DNA of 64,000 nucleotides from the NCBI GenBank assembly GCA_041658705.1, contig JBAZZT010000002.1, forward strand, positions 100,985 through 164,984, in the 5' to 3' direction. Shown here piece after piece: positions 33,107 to 42,361 of this stretch (its first letter is position 1; every line of letters starts with the position of its first letter). This DNA comes from CAIKNB01 sp041658705. GTDB taxonomy: Bacteria; Patescibacteriota; Patescibacteriia; 2-12-FULL-60-25. The translations under genes and the position numbers were made by a program. The notes beneath the pieces were generated by a model, which saw only the letters and a list, made by a program, of their open reading frames with translations, did no database searches and had not been told where the DNA came from.

Positions 33107-33637
33107 ATGAACCTGGGCTTACAACGCGGTAAAGTCAGATTGGTCGCTTATGATCCTGAATGGGCGACGCTGTTCGAGACGGAAACGGTTCAGCTCAAAG
33201 CGCTCCTGGGAGATGCGTTACTGGGGATCGAGCATGTCGGTTCGACGGCTATTCCCGGCATGGACGCAAAACCTATTCTTGATCTGATGGTCGCGGTAAA
33301 AGCGATTGACGACTACGCGACGTACACCGAACAGCTTAGTGGGCTCGGTTATGTTTTTCGGCAAGACAATCGAGATGAACAAGAACACGTCCTGTTCGTG
33401 AAAGGTCCGGAGGAAAAGCGCACGCACTATCTGAAACTCACGACTTTGAACTCTGATTTTTGGCGCGAGCATATTTTATTCCGCGACTACTTGATCCAAC
33501 ATACCGAACGCGCCGCAGAGTACCAACAGCTCAAGCGAAATCTGCTTGAAAAACACGCCGACGAAAGAGCGCGCTATACGGAAGAAAAAGCCGCTTTCAT
33601 TAAACAAACTATCGCCTTGGCCAAGCAGGAATTCTGA
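33107..33637 (+). CDS. GrpB-family nucleotidyltransferase-fold protein
   Basis: 176 residues. VRLVAYDPEWATLFETE, IEHVGSTAIPGMDAKPILDLMVAV and later HYLKLTT-like strands are the GrpB/UPF0157 signature. The GSTAIPGxxAKPxxD core is the nucleotidyltransferase motif. The biochemical role of the family is largely unknown. Ten bases after the hydrolase gene. Confidence 0.9.
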   Translation: MNLGLQRGKVRLVAYDPEWATLFETETVQLKALLGDALLGIEHVGSTAIPGMDAKPILDLMVAVKAIDDYATYTEQLSGLGYVFRQDNRDEQEHVLFVKGPEEKRTHYLKLTTLNSDFWREHILFRDYLIQHTERAAEYQQLKRNLLEKHADERARYTEEKAAFIKQTIALAKQEF

Positions 33638-33689
33638 TATCTGACCAAGATAGTGTATACTGTGGGCATAATCTAATTTTCTTTAAACT

Positions 33690-34619
33690 ATGGCCAAAAA
33701 ATTACAGGCCAAACCCAAGAACCTTTTCGTTTTTCCCCTAGCCCTGCTGATGGTTGCGAGTCTTGCCGCCTACGCATCAGTCAGCTACGGCAAAAGCACT
33801 CCGGCGGCGAGTAAGTCGAAGACTTATAAAGACGCCAATATCACGCTGCAGTATCCCCAGTGGAAAGTTGTCGATCTTAGCGGAAACCCCTACAAGGATA
33901 ATCTTTTGGTGGCCGTCAACAACGATACTTGCGTCTTCATGTTGATAACCGCGGGCCTGCCGCCGGGCAGCACGTTAAAGGATTTTATCACCGCCACGGT
34001 CGCCGAGCAGTCGAAGGTCGTGGACATCAAGTTCTTGGCGAAAACCATAGCCGATGACTACTTTGTGCTGGACGTGACGACGCCGTTGGAAAATGGCGTT
34101 ACTGTTAGGCAATACGCTTACGGGGTCTTGGGCAGCAATCATGCCGTCTATCAGATTACTTTCTACGGGCCTGAAAAAGATTTCAACAAAACCTGCAGAC
34201 CAAGCATTCAGGCGACGATCAAGAGCATCAAACTGCTGCAACCGCCTTCCGAAAAAGCTGACGCTAAAAAATTGTCTGAATACTTCAAGAGTTTCGCTTT
34301 GGGCAAACTGGCCGTCGGTAAAAAAGTCCTCCCGCCCAAGAGCGTGCCCGTCAAAGCCAATGTCTTTACGAGCAAAGACCAATTTTGCGTCATGACTGAA
34401 ATCAAAAAGGATATTCCAGTCGGAGTCCTCGCGACTGCCACGTACAGCATAGAGACGCAACAAAATGTTCAGGAAAAATCCGCGAACCCAGAGTTGATCA
34501 AAGCCGGCGGTATGACGGGCTGCAGCAACTTGGAGGGTTTGCCGCCGGGTAGATATGAATTCAAGGTTTATGTGAACGATGTTTTGGCGGGCTTATACCC
34601 GTTCGTCGTCAAAAAATAA
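33690..34619 (+). CDS. Secreted or membrane-anchored protein of unknown function
   Basis: 309 residues. N-terminal signal-anchor (FVFPLALLMVASLAAYASVSYG) followed by an all-beta ectodomain. ITLQYPQWKVVDL near residue 50 is like the start of PsbP-type or Wzt-type lipid-associated beta domains; the C-terminal part ends in an FKVYVNDVLAG immunoglobulin-like strand pair. No function assigned. A terminator follows at 34631-34662. Confidence 0.65.
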   Translation: MAKKLQAKPKNLFVFPLALLMVASLAAYASVSYGKSTPAASKSKTYKDANITLQYPQWKVVDLSGNPYKDNLLVAVNNDTCVFMLITAGLPPGSTLKDFITATVAEQSKVVDIKFLAKTIADDYFVLDVTTPLENGVTVRQYAYGVLGSNHAVYQITFYGPEKDFNKTCRPSIQATIKSIKLLQPPSEKADAKKLSEYFKSFALGKLAVGKKVLPPKSVPVKANVFTSKDQFCVMTEIKKDIPVGVLATATYSIETQQNVQEKSANPELIKAGGMTGCSNLEGLPPGRYEFKVYVNDVLAGLYPFVVKK

Positions 34620-34630
34620 ATCAACCTTCG

Positions 34631-34662
34631 AAAAACGCCTCGCTTCATCCCGGGGCGTTTTT
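34631..34662 (+). terminator. Rho-independent terminator
   Basis: Stem AAAAACGCC...GGGGCGTTTTT with a TTCATC loop region right after the stop of the secreted-protein gene. Confidence 0.85.
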
Positions 34663-34694
34663 AGTTTAAGCGTATTTCATGTTAAGGTGGATGG

Positions 34695-35174
34695 ATGAAA
34701 AGACTACTCGTGCTATTCGCCTTTGCCTCTCTGCTCGCCAGCGGCTGTGTCCCGACCCAAACTCCATCCGTCAATCAGCCGACGCAGCAAAAACCGACGG
34801 GTGGAGCGACGCTTGATTTAAGCAACCGCGGCCTGACGGAGATACCCGCGGATGTTTTTTCGCGCAGCGAGTTGGAACGACTCGATCTTTCGAACAATCG
34901 CTTAAGCGGAGCGCCTCAAGCGGAGATTCGGCAGCTTCAAAAACTGAAATATCTTGATTTGAGCGGAAATAATTTGAGCGGACTGCCCGCGGAATTAAGC
35001 CAACTCAAGAATCTGGAAGTCCTCGACGTCTCGAACAATAAATTGACGGGACTTCCGATGGAACTCGGCAACCTCACTCAATTGCGCGTGTTCGATATTT
35101 CCGGCAACGCCTATTCAAAACAGGATCTCGACCAAATCTCCGCAAAACTCCCGAATACCGAAATCCGCCGCTGA
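34695..35174 (+). CDS. Leucine-rich-repeat lipoprotein
   Basis: 159 residues. Lipoprotein signal with the box FASLLASGC, a proline/threonine linker, and then five LxxLxLSxNxL repeats (LDLSNNRLSG, LDLSGNNLSGLP, LEVLDVSNNKLTGLP). The LRR sheet is probably displayed at the cell surface for protein contacts. No catalytic domain. Confidence 0.85.
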   Translation: MKRLLVLFAFASLLASGCVPTQTPSVNQPTQQKPTGGATLDLSNRGLTEIPADVFSRSELERLDLSNNRLSGAPQAEIRQLQKLKYLDLSGNNLSGLPAELSQLKNLEVLDVSNNKLTGLPMELGNLTQLRVFDISGNAYSKQDLDQISAKLPNTEIRR

Positions 35175-35250
35175 CCGGTTTTCGCCCATAGACTTGTCGA
35201 TTGACCGCTCAAACGGCGTCCGGTAAGATACCGGCGACATAAAACTTCAT

Positions 35251-35949
35251 ATGACCAATCTCCTGCGCCGCTTGCTGCGCCGTGCCCGTCGCGTGATGAA
35301 TCGCGGCTCCAAACCGTCATCCTATGCTTTGCCCATGACCTATCCGAATGTCGTGAAACTCATGTATTTCGAGCGCATGCTTGGCACAGTCCGTGACCTC
35401 GAGGGCGACGTGGTGGAATGCGGCGTGGGACACGGAAAAAGCCTGTTCATGCTGGCCTGTCTGCTCAAAGAAGAAAGGAAGAACCGCAAGTTGTGGGGTT
35501 TTGATTCGTTCCAAGGCTTTCCGACGCCGTCGCCCCAGGACGCGAGTTTGCGCAACCCTAAAAAAGGCGAATGGGGAGATACGAGTTTGGAACTTATCAA
35601 CGAGCTCATCAGCTCCGGCAAGCTCGATCAGGCGTTCATACTCTCCAACCTGTCGCTCATTCCCGGATTCTTCTCCGAGAGCTTGTCGAAATATCGCGGC
35701 GCTGGGATCGCCCTGCTACACATCGACGCCGACCTGTACGCATCCTATATCGATGTCTTGCGCGAGCTGTATCCCAAGGTCATCCCCGGAGGCATGGTCA
35801 TCTTGGACGAATATCTCGGCGTGGAGCATCTGAAATATCCCGGACCATACCAAGCGATCGAGGCTTTCTTCGAGGGCAAAGGTCCGACCATCCAGCGCGA
35901 TGCGCCGACCGGCAAATTCTATTTCATAAAACCCGCCGTCGCGACCTGA
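35251..35949 (+). CDS. TylF/MycF-family O-methyltransferase-like protein
   Basis: 232 residues. MTYPNVVKLMYFERML, VVECGVGHGKSLFMLA (SAM loop I), KLWGFDSFQGFPTP, GIALLHIDADLYASY (motif with DADLY) and YPKVIPGGMVILDEY match the TylF/macrocin O-methyltransferase family. In other organisms such enzymes methylate sugars of antibiotics or surface glycans. Here the acceptor is unknown. The preceding gene is an LRR lipoprotein, so a surface-glycan role is possible. Confidence 0.85.
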   Translation: MTNLLRRLLRRARRVMNRGSKPSSYALPMTYPNVVKLMYFERMLGTVRDLEGDVVECGVGHGKSLFMLACLLKEERKNRKLWGFDSFQGFPTPSPQDASLRNPKKGEWGDTSLELINELISSGKLDQAFILSNLSLIPGFFSESLSKYRGAGIALLHIDADLYASYIDVLRELYPKVIPGGMVILDEYLGVEHLKYPGPYQAIEAFFEGKGPTIQRDAPTGKFYFIKPAVAT

Positions 35950-35974
35950 AGAGTAAAAACGCTACCTGAAAAAC

Positions 35975-35998
35975 AAAACTCACCGAAAGGTGGGTTTT
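35975..35998 (+). terminator. Rho-independent terminator
   Basis: AAAACTCACC-GAAA-GGTGGGTTTT hairpin with one C-T mismatch, followed by ATG-free T-rich sequence, 25 bp after the methyltransferase stop. Confidence 0.75.
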
Positions 35999-36020
35999 AT
36001 GTTATCTTTAATGCAGACGT

Positions 36021-36542
36021 ATGAAAAAATCGCTGTCGATGAAGATTATTTTTATTTTTCTGATCCTTAGCTGGCTCGCCTTCTTGAGCACGCTCCTGGA
36101 ATCACTGACACTTGATACCTGCAACTCGCCGGTCAACTCCGTGGAGCAGGCCGCTTGCGGAACGGAATCAGTATACTTCCGCAAAGGTCATATTTCTGAC
36201 CTGGCGTTTAACCTCACTCTTTTACCGGCCACGGCGCTGTCTTGTGCGTCGGGCATCCGGCAGGTCTATCCCCTTTCGGAATGCAACTTCGTCGCTCCGG
36301 CGATCCTGGATGTCACGCAGTTCGTTCAGACTGACGCCAGAACAAAAAACTTATTGATCAACGCCATCATTTTCATCCTCAACGCAATCTATATTTTTGG
36401 GTTGTCTTGGTTGTTCGCGAAAATATGGAATGCCTTCAAAAAACTTCCTCGGCCAAAAAGGTATCTGGGTCTCATTCCCTTGATTTGCTTTCTGGCATAC
36501 GCCGCTTGGCTCATCAACCTTTGGAGGTTCATATATCTTTAA
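36021..36542 (+). CDS. Hypothetical membrane protein
   Basis: 173 residues. A first hydrophobic segment at 11-27, a Cys-containing extracellular loop of about 80 residues (CNSPVNSVEQAACG, ATALSCASG, SECNFVAP), and two further segments near the C-terminus. The paired Cys suggest disulfides outside the cell. No family recognised. Confidence 0.6.
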   Translation: MKKSLSMKIIFIFLILSWLAFLSTLLESLTLDTCNSPVNSVEQAACGTESVYFRKGHISDLAFNLTLLPATALSCASGIRQVYPLSECNFVAPAILDVTQFVQTDARTKNLLINAIIFILNAIYIFGLSWLFAKIWNAFKKLPRPKRYLGLIPLICFLAYAAWLINLWRFIYL

Positions 36543-36548
36543 TTGCCT

Positions 36549-36887
36549 ATGCTGCACGAAATGAAACTCCAACCTGGCCCGTTCGCCGCCATCAAAGCAG
36601 GAACGAAGAGCATCGAGTCGCGTTTGTATGACGAAAAACGCCAGCGCCTTCAGCTCGGCGACGAAATTACTTTTCGGAATATGGCGGACCTCAATGAGGC
36701 GGTAACGGTAAAAGTAATTGAGCTACTCAAATATCCGACTTTTTCAGGGCTGTTCGCCGCTTTCCCGCCTTCCGAATTCGGTGGCGAATCCAGCCAAGCG
36801 CTCGAAGACCGAATCTATTCCGTCTATTCGAAGGCAGATGAAGCGAAATTCGGCGTGCTCGGAATCCGAATCGAGATGATGGATTGA
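36549..36887 (+). CDS. ASCH-domain protein
   Basis: 112 residues. HEMKLQPGPFAAIKAGTKSIESRLYDEKR... and LQLGDEITFRN are the diagnostic ASCH (PUA-like) start, with IKxGxKxxExR. The fold binds RNA or acts as an esterase in the YqfB group. Start at ATG 36549, 6 bp after the upstream stop. Confidence 0.75.
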   Translation: MLHEMKLQPGPFAAIKAGTKSIESRLYDEKRQRLQLGDEITFRNMADLNEAVTVKVIELLKYPTFSGLFAAFPPSEFGGESSQALEDRIYSVYSKADEAKFGVLGIRIEMMD

Positions 36888-37010
36888 GACGATGGCATAG
36901 GATGCGCTTTTCTCTCATTTTGCCGACGAGTATGATCCGAGGTATCATATTGGCATAATTTTTTTAAGTGTGGCCACCCTCTACCCTCTACTCTCTACCT
37001 TCTGATTTAT

Positions 37011-38675
37011 ATGCAACGAATAATGTACTTTGTAGCGCGACCGTGGTTCATCTTCGGAGCGCTGTTTCTTTTATTGAGTCCTTTGGCCATGAAGGCCTGG
37101 ATACTCACGCAAAATCCCAAAGCTCCGTTGCAACTGTCGCGCGACGGCGGCATCACGGCGTCGTTGGCATCCTTGGACAAAGGCGATGTCATCATCTTGC
37201 GCGATAGCCAAGGCAAGGAAGTCTGGAGCTACATGCTGGACAAGACGGCCCAGAATCTGGCGCTCTCCGCGGACGGTAAATATTTGGTGGTCGTAGGCAG
37301 CGGCGTACGCCTGTTCTCGGTGGCGGAAAAAAAGCAGCTTTGGTATTGGCCCAAAGACGGACGCAACGAAGTCTCGGTGAACAGCGACGGCTCATGGTTT
37401 GCGCTCGGTGGATATCAAGAAAATATCTATCTCTTCAACAAAGCTTCGTCTCAACCGGTGAAAACTTGGAACTTGGGGAAAAAAGAAGATTCGCCGGCCA
37501 GCGTAGCCATGTCAGACGACGCCAAGAGCATCGCCGCAGCTTCGAGTCTGGCGACATATTTCATCAACGTAGACGAGACATCCATCAAATGGTCGGCTAA
37601 GACTGAAGAGCGCCCACATACGGTGAAACTTTCGCAAGATGGCCGCTATATGCTCGGCGTCGCGGCGCATTCGGTCTATTTTTGGGACACGAAAAGCTCG
37701 ACTCCGCGGTGGCAGAAAAAATGGAAAGGCTCGCTCATCGGCGCGGACATGACTTTGGCCGGAGACAAGGTCGTGGTCAGCCATCAAACAGGCGTCTCGG
37801 TTTTTGACGCGAAAGGAAAAGAGCTGCGCAAATTCGAGAATTCTTTCGGCAACTCGGACATCGTCATGTCGCGCAACGGACGCTACTTCTACGTCAACGG
37901 CGGATCGCGCAAGCTGTATGCCTTTGATGATTCATACAGCACAAGCGAGCTGCGCCCCTTCCGCATCGTGCAGGACATGAATGCCGGCGGTCACGTGAGT
38001 ACCGTCTTGACCAGCCCGACCGGCAATTGGTTCACCTATCCCAAATCCGGCAAAGTAATCGTCGAAGAATCCAAGCCCGCGGTCCTGGCTTTGAGTCCCG
38101 GGATTCCGCTATGGATCAAAGATGGCGTCGTCGACATGGGAGGCTTCGTCACCAACCCGACCGCGGAAAGCAAAAAGATGCATGTGCGCGTAAGTTTGAG
38201 CTTACCTGCTTCCATGGACTGGTGGGAAAAGGTGGCAGGCAAAGTAGGCACCCAAGAACCATCGAGCGTAAAATCAAAACTCTTGAGCTACGTTTCGGAA
38301 CAGTTGCCGGGACATGAAGTCATCCACGAGGAGGACGTCACGCTCGCCGCCGGGACTTCGAACAGATTCAGTTTTTCGACGGACGTCCCCGACTTGGGAG
38401 CCAAAGCCGGCATCAGCGATAAACTGGCCGGAGCCATGAGCACGCTCTCCCCTGCCGCGCTGTTAAGTAAATTGTTCAACGAGATCCGCGGACCGCTGGG
38501 CAAACTGGTCGGCAAAGACGTGGCGAACTTGGCGGTCACGACGGCCAGCCGCAGCGTTAGCGCCGCGACCGGCGAAGTCATAATCCCGACTTTGGGCATG
38601 GGAACCATGACGATTTACGACGCACAAGGCAAACCTTACGATCAAGATTCATTCTACTTCCTATATCTGCGCTGA
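37011..38675 (+). CDS. Membrane-anchored beta-propeller (WD40/PQQ-like) protein
   Basis: 554 residues. An N-terminal membrane segment (WFIFGALFLLLSPLAMKAW), then a propeller of about seven repeats. These are seen as strands such as LALSADGKYLVVVGSG, VSVNSDGSWFALGG and VKLSQDGRYMLGVAA, each with the SxDGxY turn of WD40-type blades. A C-terminal domain contains LGKLVGKDVANLAV. No enzyme residues; likely a scaffold at the outer face of the membrane. The 36888-37010 gap holds CTCTACCCTCTAC micro-repeats. Confidence 0.75.
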   Translation: MQRIMYFVARPWFIFGALFLLLSPLAMKAWILTQNPKAPLQLSRDGGITASLASLDKGDVIILRDSQGKEVWSYMLDKTAQNLALSADGKYLVVVGSGVRLFSVAEKKQLWYWPKDGRNEVSVNSDGSWFALGGYQENIYLFNKASSQPVKTWNLGKKEDSPASVAMSDDAKSIAAASSLATYFINVDETSIKWSAKTEERPHTVKLSQDGRYMLGVAAHSVYFWDTKSSTPRWQKKWKGSLIGADMTLAGDKVVVSHQTGVSVFDAKGKELRKFENSFGNSDIVMSRNGRYFYVNGGSRKLYAFDDSYSTSELRPFRIVQDMNAGGHVSTVLTSPTGNWFTYPKSGKVIVEESKPAVLALSPGIPLWIKDGVVDMGGFVTNPTAESKKMHVRVSLSLPASMDWWEKVAGKVGTQEPSSVKSKLLSYVSEQLPGHEVIHEEDVTLAAGTSNRFSFSTDVPDLGAKAGISDKLAGAMSTLSPAALLSKLFNEIRGPLGKLVGKDVANLAVTTASRSVSAATGEVIIPTLGMGTMTIYDAQGKPYDQDSFYFLYLR

Positions 38676-38905
38676 TCCTAGGCCGCTTGACGCGACGCCA
38701 AACATCTGCTACGTTAACGACATCATCGCTTGCATCAAACTAGCTCGCGAATCACTCCCATGAAATTGACCACTCTGTACAACGACTATCACGCGAAGAG
38801 CGCAATTTTTGCGCTTGCCGGTCGCGTGTCGGTCGCGGTCGCCGAGGCGGCGATTTTTGGGCGGAATATCCTGAAAAGTTGAGTAGACATCAGACTCGAC
38901 GCTTC

Positions 38906-38934
38906 CGATATCTTGCCCAAAAGGCAAGATATCG
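38906..38934. terminator. Perfect hairpin, probable terminator
   Basis: 12-bp stem with a CAAAA loop, then TTCTTT. Near the end of the beta-propeller gene's region. Confidence 0.7.
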
Positions 38935-38975
38935 TTCTTTCGGCAACTTAAGACAAGGGTAGGACTTGCGCGTTT

Positions 38976-39093
38976 AAAGAATCATTCGTTGTCTTTGCGA
39001 GGAGTAGCGACGACGAAGTCGCGTCTAACGCGACGAAGTAATCTCTGAATTTCGGAGATTGCCGCGCGCTTTCGGACTATGCGCTCGCAATGA
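38976..39093. repeat. Dispersed repeat, GGAGATTGCCGCGCG family
   Basis: Contains GTCTTTGCGAGGAGTAGCGACGACGAAG and TCGCAATGACAGAC. This is the family widespread in intergenic DNA of these genomes; the arms pair with each other. Confidence 0.75.
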
Positions 39094-39137
39094 CAGACAA
39101 ATCACCAGACCCGTAAATCCTGTAAAGAAAGGGTGCC

Positions 39138-41087
39138 ATGTCTGACGACGCTCTCGAGACCAGGAAACTGGCCGCTAATTGGCGTGAGTATCTGGCTGAC
39201 AGCCGGGAAAGCCTGCGCGTGTTCGCCTGGGTCTGGACCGACCTAATCGGTCCGCGCAGCAAAACGCTGTGTTGGAAAATGATCCTCATGAATTTCGTGG
39301 CGACGCTGTTCAGCCTAGGCCAAGCGCTGCCGCTGACCTGGGTGATCAACGGCGTCATCAACCGGGATGTATCGCGCAGCCTGTACGGCTTGGGCGGCTT
39401 CATCGGCTGCATGCTGGCGAGCCAGTTTTTCCAGCACCACCTGATGGTCTATCGTGAACACATGATCGGCGAGAACGTAACCTGCCGCGACCATCGAATC
39501 ACGGAGTTGTTCTTCGCCAAATCCTTGGGACAGCACATGCGCGACGGCAGTATGTTGAGCACCGGCAGCATGGAAAAAGGCAAGGCCAAAGCCAACCACA
39601 TCCAAGAGATGCTGCTCTTCAACGGCATCCCGGCGCTCTTGGACATACTCGTGGTTTACGTCCTCATCTGGAGCATCTCTCCGGTCGCGGGATTGGTCAT
39701 GAGCTTGATCGCCGCATTGCAGCTTACGAGCGCGCTGCATCTTAGCCAGCGCTGCGTCAAGATCTGCACGCCCATCGAGGTCGAGTTCAGCCGGCTCAAC
39801 CGCCAGCGCCTCGAACGCTGGGATAAGATCGAGCGAGTTAAGACCAACGGCCAAGCTCAAGCCGAGCTTGAGTCCATGACCGTTTGGTCGCGTCGCCTGG
39901 ACGTACAGGGTCTGGACTTTTGGCTCTGGTTCATCCGCATGATCAACTGGCGCGGCTTGGTGCACAAAGTCCTGGTCTGCGCCGTGATGGCTTACGGCGT
40001 CTGGCGCGCGTGGCACGGAGCCTGGAGCATCGGTCTGCTGTATCCGCTCTTCAGTTGGTGCCTCATGTTCATCGGCAACCTGTGGCGCGTCGAGGTCATC
40101 GAACGCGAGCTCAACTGGTCCATGCCCTCGGTCAAGAACATGATGCTGGCCTTGACCATGGCGCCGGACATCGTCGACAAACCCGACGCCGTGGAACTGG
40201 CGCCGGACAGCGTGCCCAGAGTCGAGTTCCGCTCCGTGGGGCATACTTACGCCGACGCCACGTTGGAAAAAGAAACGCCGCGCAAATCTCAAGACCGCGT
40301 CCGCCCTGTACTCAATAACGTTGAGTTTGCGATCGAGCCGGGAGAAAAAGTCGCGCTCATCGGTTCCAGCGGCGCGGGCAAGACCACCATCATGCGTCTC
40401 CTGCTGCGCTACATGGATCCGGACAAGGGCGAGATCTTCGTCGCCGGCCGCGATCTGCGCGATTATCGTCTGTCATCTTGGACCGACGCCATCGCCTATA
40501 TCGCGCAACAACCGCAAGTCATGGATGGGACGATCCGCTCCAACCTGCTTTACGGACTCTCCGCCGATGCTCAAGCTAAAGTCACGGATGAAGATCTGTG
40601 GGCGATGATGCGGCGGCTGCAAATCGACTTCGGCGATCGCTTGACCGACGGCCTCGACACGCGCGTTGGACGCAACGGCATCAAGCTGTCGGGCGGCGAA
40701 GCGCAGCGGCTCATGATCGGCGCCGCGGCCATGCGCCAACCGCGCTTCATGATCATCGACGAAGCCACCAGCAGTTTGGATTCGACGACTGAAAAAGCCG
40801 TGCAGCGCGGACTCGCCGAAATCTTGACCGACGGAGTCAGCGCCCTGATCATTGCCCACCGCTTGAGCAGCGTGCGCCATCTGTGCACCAAGTTCGCGGT
40901 GCTCAAGAACAGCGAAGAGCTGATCAACGGCGAAGCGCAGATCGAAGCCATGGCTAGCTCGTTCGAGGAGCTACACGCCCTTTCCCCCACCTTCCGGCGG
41001 CTGTGTGCTGACCAAGAAATCGCGCTCGCCCAAAACCGCCCCGCACCTTCGCACCTTCTTTCAGTTCCGTTGCCCGAACAGAACTGA
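39138..41087 (+). CDS. ABC transporter with fused membrane and ATPase domains
   Basis: 649 residues. The N-terminal half has six hydrophobic segments (exporter type). The C-terminal half is a full nucleotide-binding domain: GSSGAGKTTIMRLLL (Walker A), Q-loop, LSGGEAQRLMIGAAAM (signature), FMIIDEATSSLD (Walker B) and AHRLSS (H-loop). It works as a dimer, moving an unknown lipid, peptide or glycan precursor across the membrane. Terminator at 41096-41125. Confidence 0.9.
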   Translation: MSDDALETRKLAANWREYLADSRESLRVFAWVWTDLIGPRSKTLCWKMILMNFVATLFSLGQALPLTWVINGVINRDVSRSLYGLGGFIGCMLASQFFQHHLMVYREHMIGENVTCRDHRITELFFAKSLGQHMRDGSMLSTGSMEKGKAKANHIQEMLLFNGIPALLDILVVYVLIWSISPVAGLVMSLIAALQLTSALHLSQRCVKICTPIEVEFSRLNRQRLERWDKIERVKTNGQAQAELESMTVWSRRLDVQGLDFWLWFIRMINWRGLVHKVLVCAVMAYGVWRAWHGAWSIGLLYPLFSWCLMFIGNLWRVEVIERELNWSMPSVKNMMLALTMAPDIVDKPDAVELAPDSVPRVEFRSVGHTYADATLEKETPRKSQDRVRPVLNNVEFAIEPGEKVALIGSSGAGKTTIMRLLLRYMDPDKGEIFVAGRDLRDYRLSSWTDAIAYIAQQPQVMDGTIRSNLLYGLSADAQAKVTDEDLWAMMRRLQIDFGDRLTDGLDTRVGRNGIKLSGGEAQRLMIGAAAMRQPRFMIIDEATSSLDSTTEKAVQRGLAEILTDGVSALIIAHRLSSVRHLCTKFAVLKNSEELINGEAQIEAMASSFEELHALSPTFRRLCADQEIALAQNRPAPSHLLSVPLPEQN

Positions 41088-41095
41088 CCAGACTC

Positions 41096-41125
41096 CCCCG
41101 CAACCCACAAGCTGCGGGGTTTTTG
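41096..41125 (+). terminator. Rho-independent terminator
   Basis: CCCCGCA / TGCGGGG stem then TTTTTG, 8 bp after the ABC-transporter stop. Confidence 0.85.
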
Positions 41126-41184
41126 TTTAGGCGTTGCTACCCGACTAGTTTTGCCTGTAGACTATCTGGCAGACACTCCTAAGC

Positions 41185-42222
41185 ATGACCAAAAACCCTT
41201 TCGAAATCCCCCAAAGCAAAATAGTCCCTGAACCTGCCAAAGAGCTACCTAATACTTCCGGAATCCGTCGGCAGGATTTGCAGACCCATGTCAGGCGTTA
41301 TGCCGATAAGCTCGCAGCGCAGATAAAAGAAGTCTACGCCAAATACGGAGCCAAGAATTTTGAAGAGCTTAAAGAGAATAAGAAGCTATCTGCCCAAGAT
41401 GCCCGTAAGGTTGCCGATTTGTTCAAAGCTTTCAAAGACGCGATAGAGAAGAAAGAAGTCGAACTCGACCTTGAGGGAGCTTTCAAAATCCTAGGTCGCG
41501 AGAACGTCCATGGTATAGAGGACGTCGAAGCCATGCTAGGCGATGGTTTCGTCGACATCTCCAAAGTCCCGCCCATCTCATACACCTCCGAAGATCTAGC
41601 CAAATCCAAAGAGATCAAAGAGAAGACCGGCGTTGAAGAAATGCTTGTCTTATTCGTCGCGGACAAGGACGGAACACCGCTCACCGGAGAGCGCATGAAC
41701 GGACTCATCCAAACTGAATATACCAAGCTCGGGTTGGGAAAATTTTTAGCTAACACCGATTGGTACAAAAACGAGGACTTCTTCAAGAAGCTGGGTTTGA
41801 GCTGCGAATGGAAGCTCATCTCCAAACAAACCATCCCCGGTTCAAAGAGCAAGCGCCATCATCACGAACCAGGCGACCGCTTCACCCACCAAGACACCCA
41901 GGAATTTGTCATTGAAGAATACGCCAAGGCGCTCGATATCCCTCGTGATCAATTGCATCGTCCAGAGCCTTTTCAGATGCTCTATGCCACTGCCCTCCAT
42001 TTGATCGCGACCGAACGTCTCAATGGCAAGGGCAAAGGTGAATGCATCCTCGCAAATGAATATCATTGGTCTGATGTTCGCTCCTCGGATGGGGACGGCG
42101 GCCTCGTGCACGTCGGCTTCTCCGGTTCGGCCGGCGCGAGCGTGAGCGGGGATTTTCGCGGCGAAGCGAGCGTCGCTAGCGGCGTCTGTCTATCGCGCGA
42201 GCCTTCTTCTTCCGAATCCTAA
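41185..42222 (+). CDS. Conserved-unknown soluble protein
   Basis: 345 residues. A helical N-terminal part (about 1-110) and a globular part with VEEMLVLFVADKDGTPLTGERMN, LGKFLANTDWY and CEWKLISKQTIPGSKS. A low-complexity Gly/Ser/Asp-rich tail ends the protein. I recognise no catalytic family; the repeated charged segments suggest a structural or scaffold protein. Confidence 0.65.
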   Translation: MTKNPFEIPQSKIVPEPAKELPNTSGIRRQDLQTHVRRYADKLAAQIKEVYAKYGAKNFEELKENKKLSAQDARKVADLFKAFKDAIEKKEVELDLEGAFKILGRENVHGIEDVEAMLGDGFVDISKVPPISYTSEDLAKSKEIKEKTGVEEMLVLFVADKDGTPLTGERMNGLIQTEYTKLGLGKFLANTDWYKNEDFFKKLGLSCEWKLISKQTIPGSKSKRHHHEPGDRFTHQDTQEFVIEEYAKALDIPRDQLHRPEPFQMLYATALHLIATERLNGKGKGECILANEYHWSDVRSSDGDGGLVHVGFSGSAGASVSGDFRGEASVASGVCLSREPSSSES

Positions 42223-42289
42223 CCTGGACTTGACGGCTGTGTTAGAAATATGTAACATGACTGTATTGTCATCGCTAACGCATATACTA

Positions 42290-42351
42290 AATGCGCGCGG
42301 CAATCTCTGAATTCCGGAGATTACTTCGTCGTTGCCAATCCTCGCAATGAC
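42290..42351. repeat. Dispersed repeat, GGAGATT family
   Basis: Short copy containing GCGCGCGGCAATCTCTG and TCCTCGCAATGACAAAAAA, just before the membrane-protein/XRE gene pair. It supplies an upstream ATG that is probably not the true start. Confidence 0.75.
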
Positions 42352-42361
42352 AAAAAATTTT

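Larger units (their letters stand above)
38676..39137. other. Intergenic stretch: small ORF, hairpin and dispersed repeat
   Basis: 38760-38882 contains a 40-codon frame (starting MKLTTLYNDY) of doubtful reality. 38906-38934 is a perfect 12-bp hairpin (CGATATCTTGCC/GGCAAGATATCG) followed by TTCTTT, a likely terminator. 38976-39093 is a dispersed element of the GAGGAGTAGCGACGACGAAG / GGAGATTGCCGCGCG family, also at 42290-42351 and 54669-54760. Confidence 0.65.

Noticed and set aside
38760..38882. 40-codon ORF as a real gene
   Set aside because: No motif, no neighbours and little evidence of a ribosome-binding site; kept only as a note in the intergenic feature.
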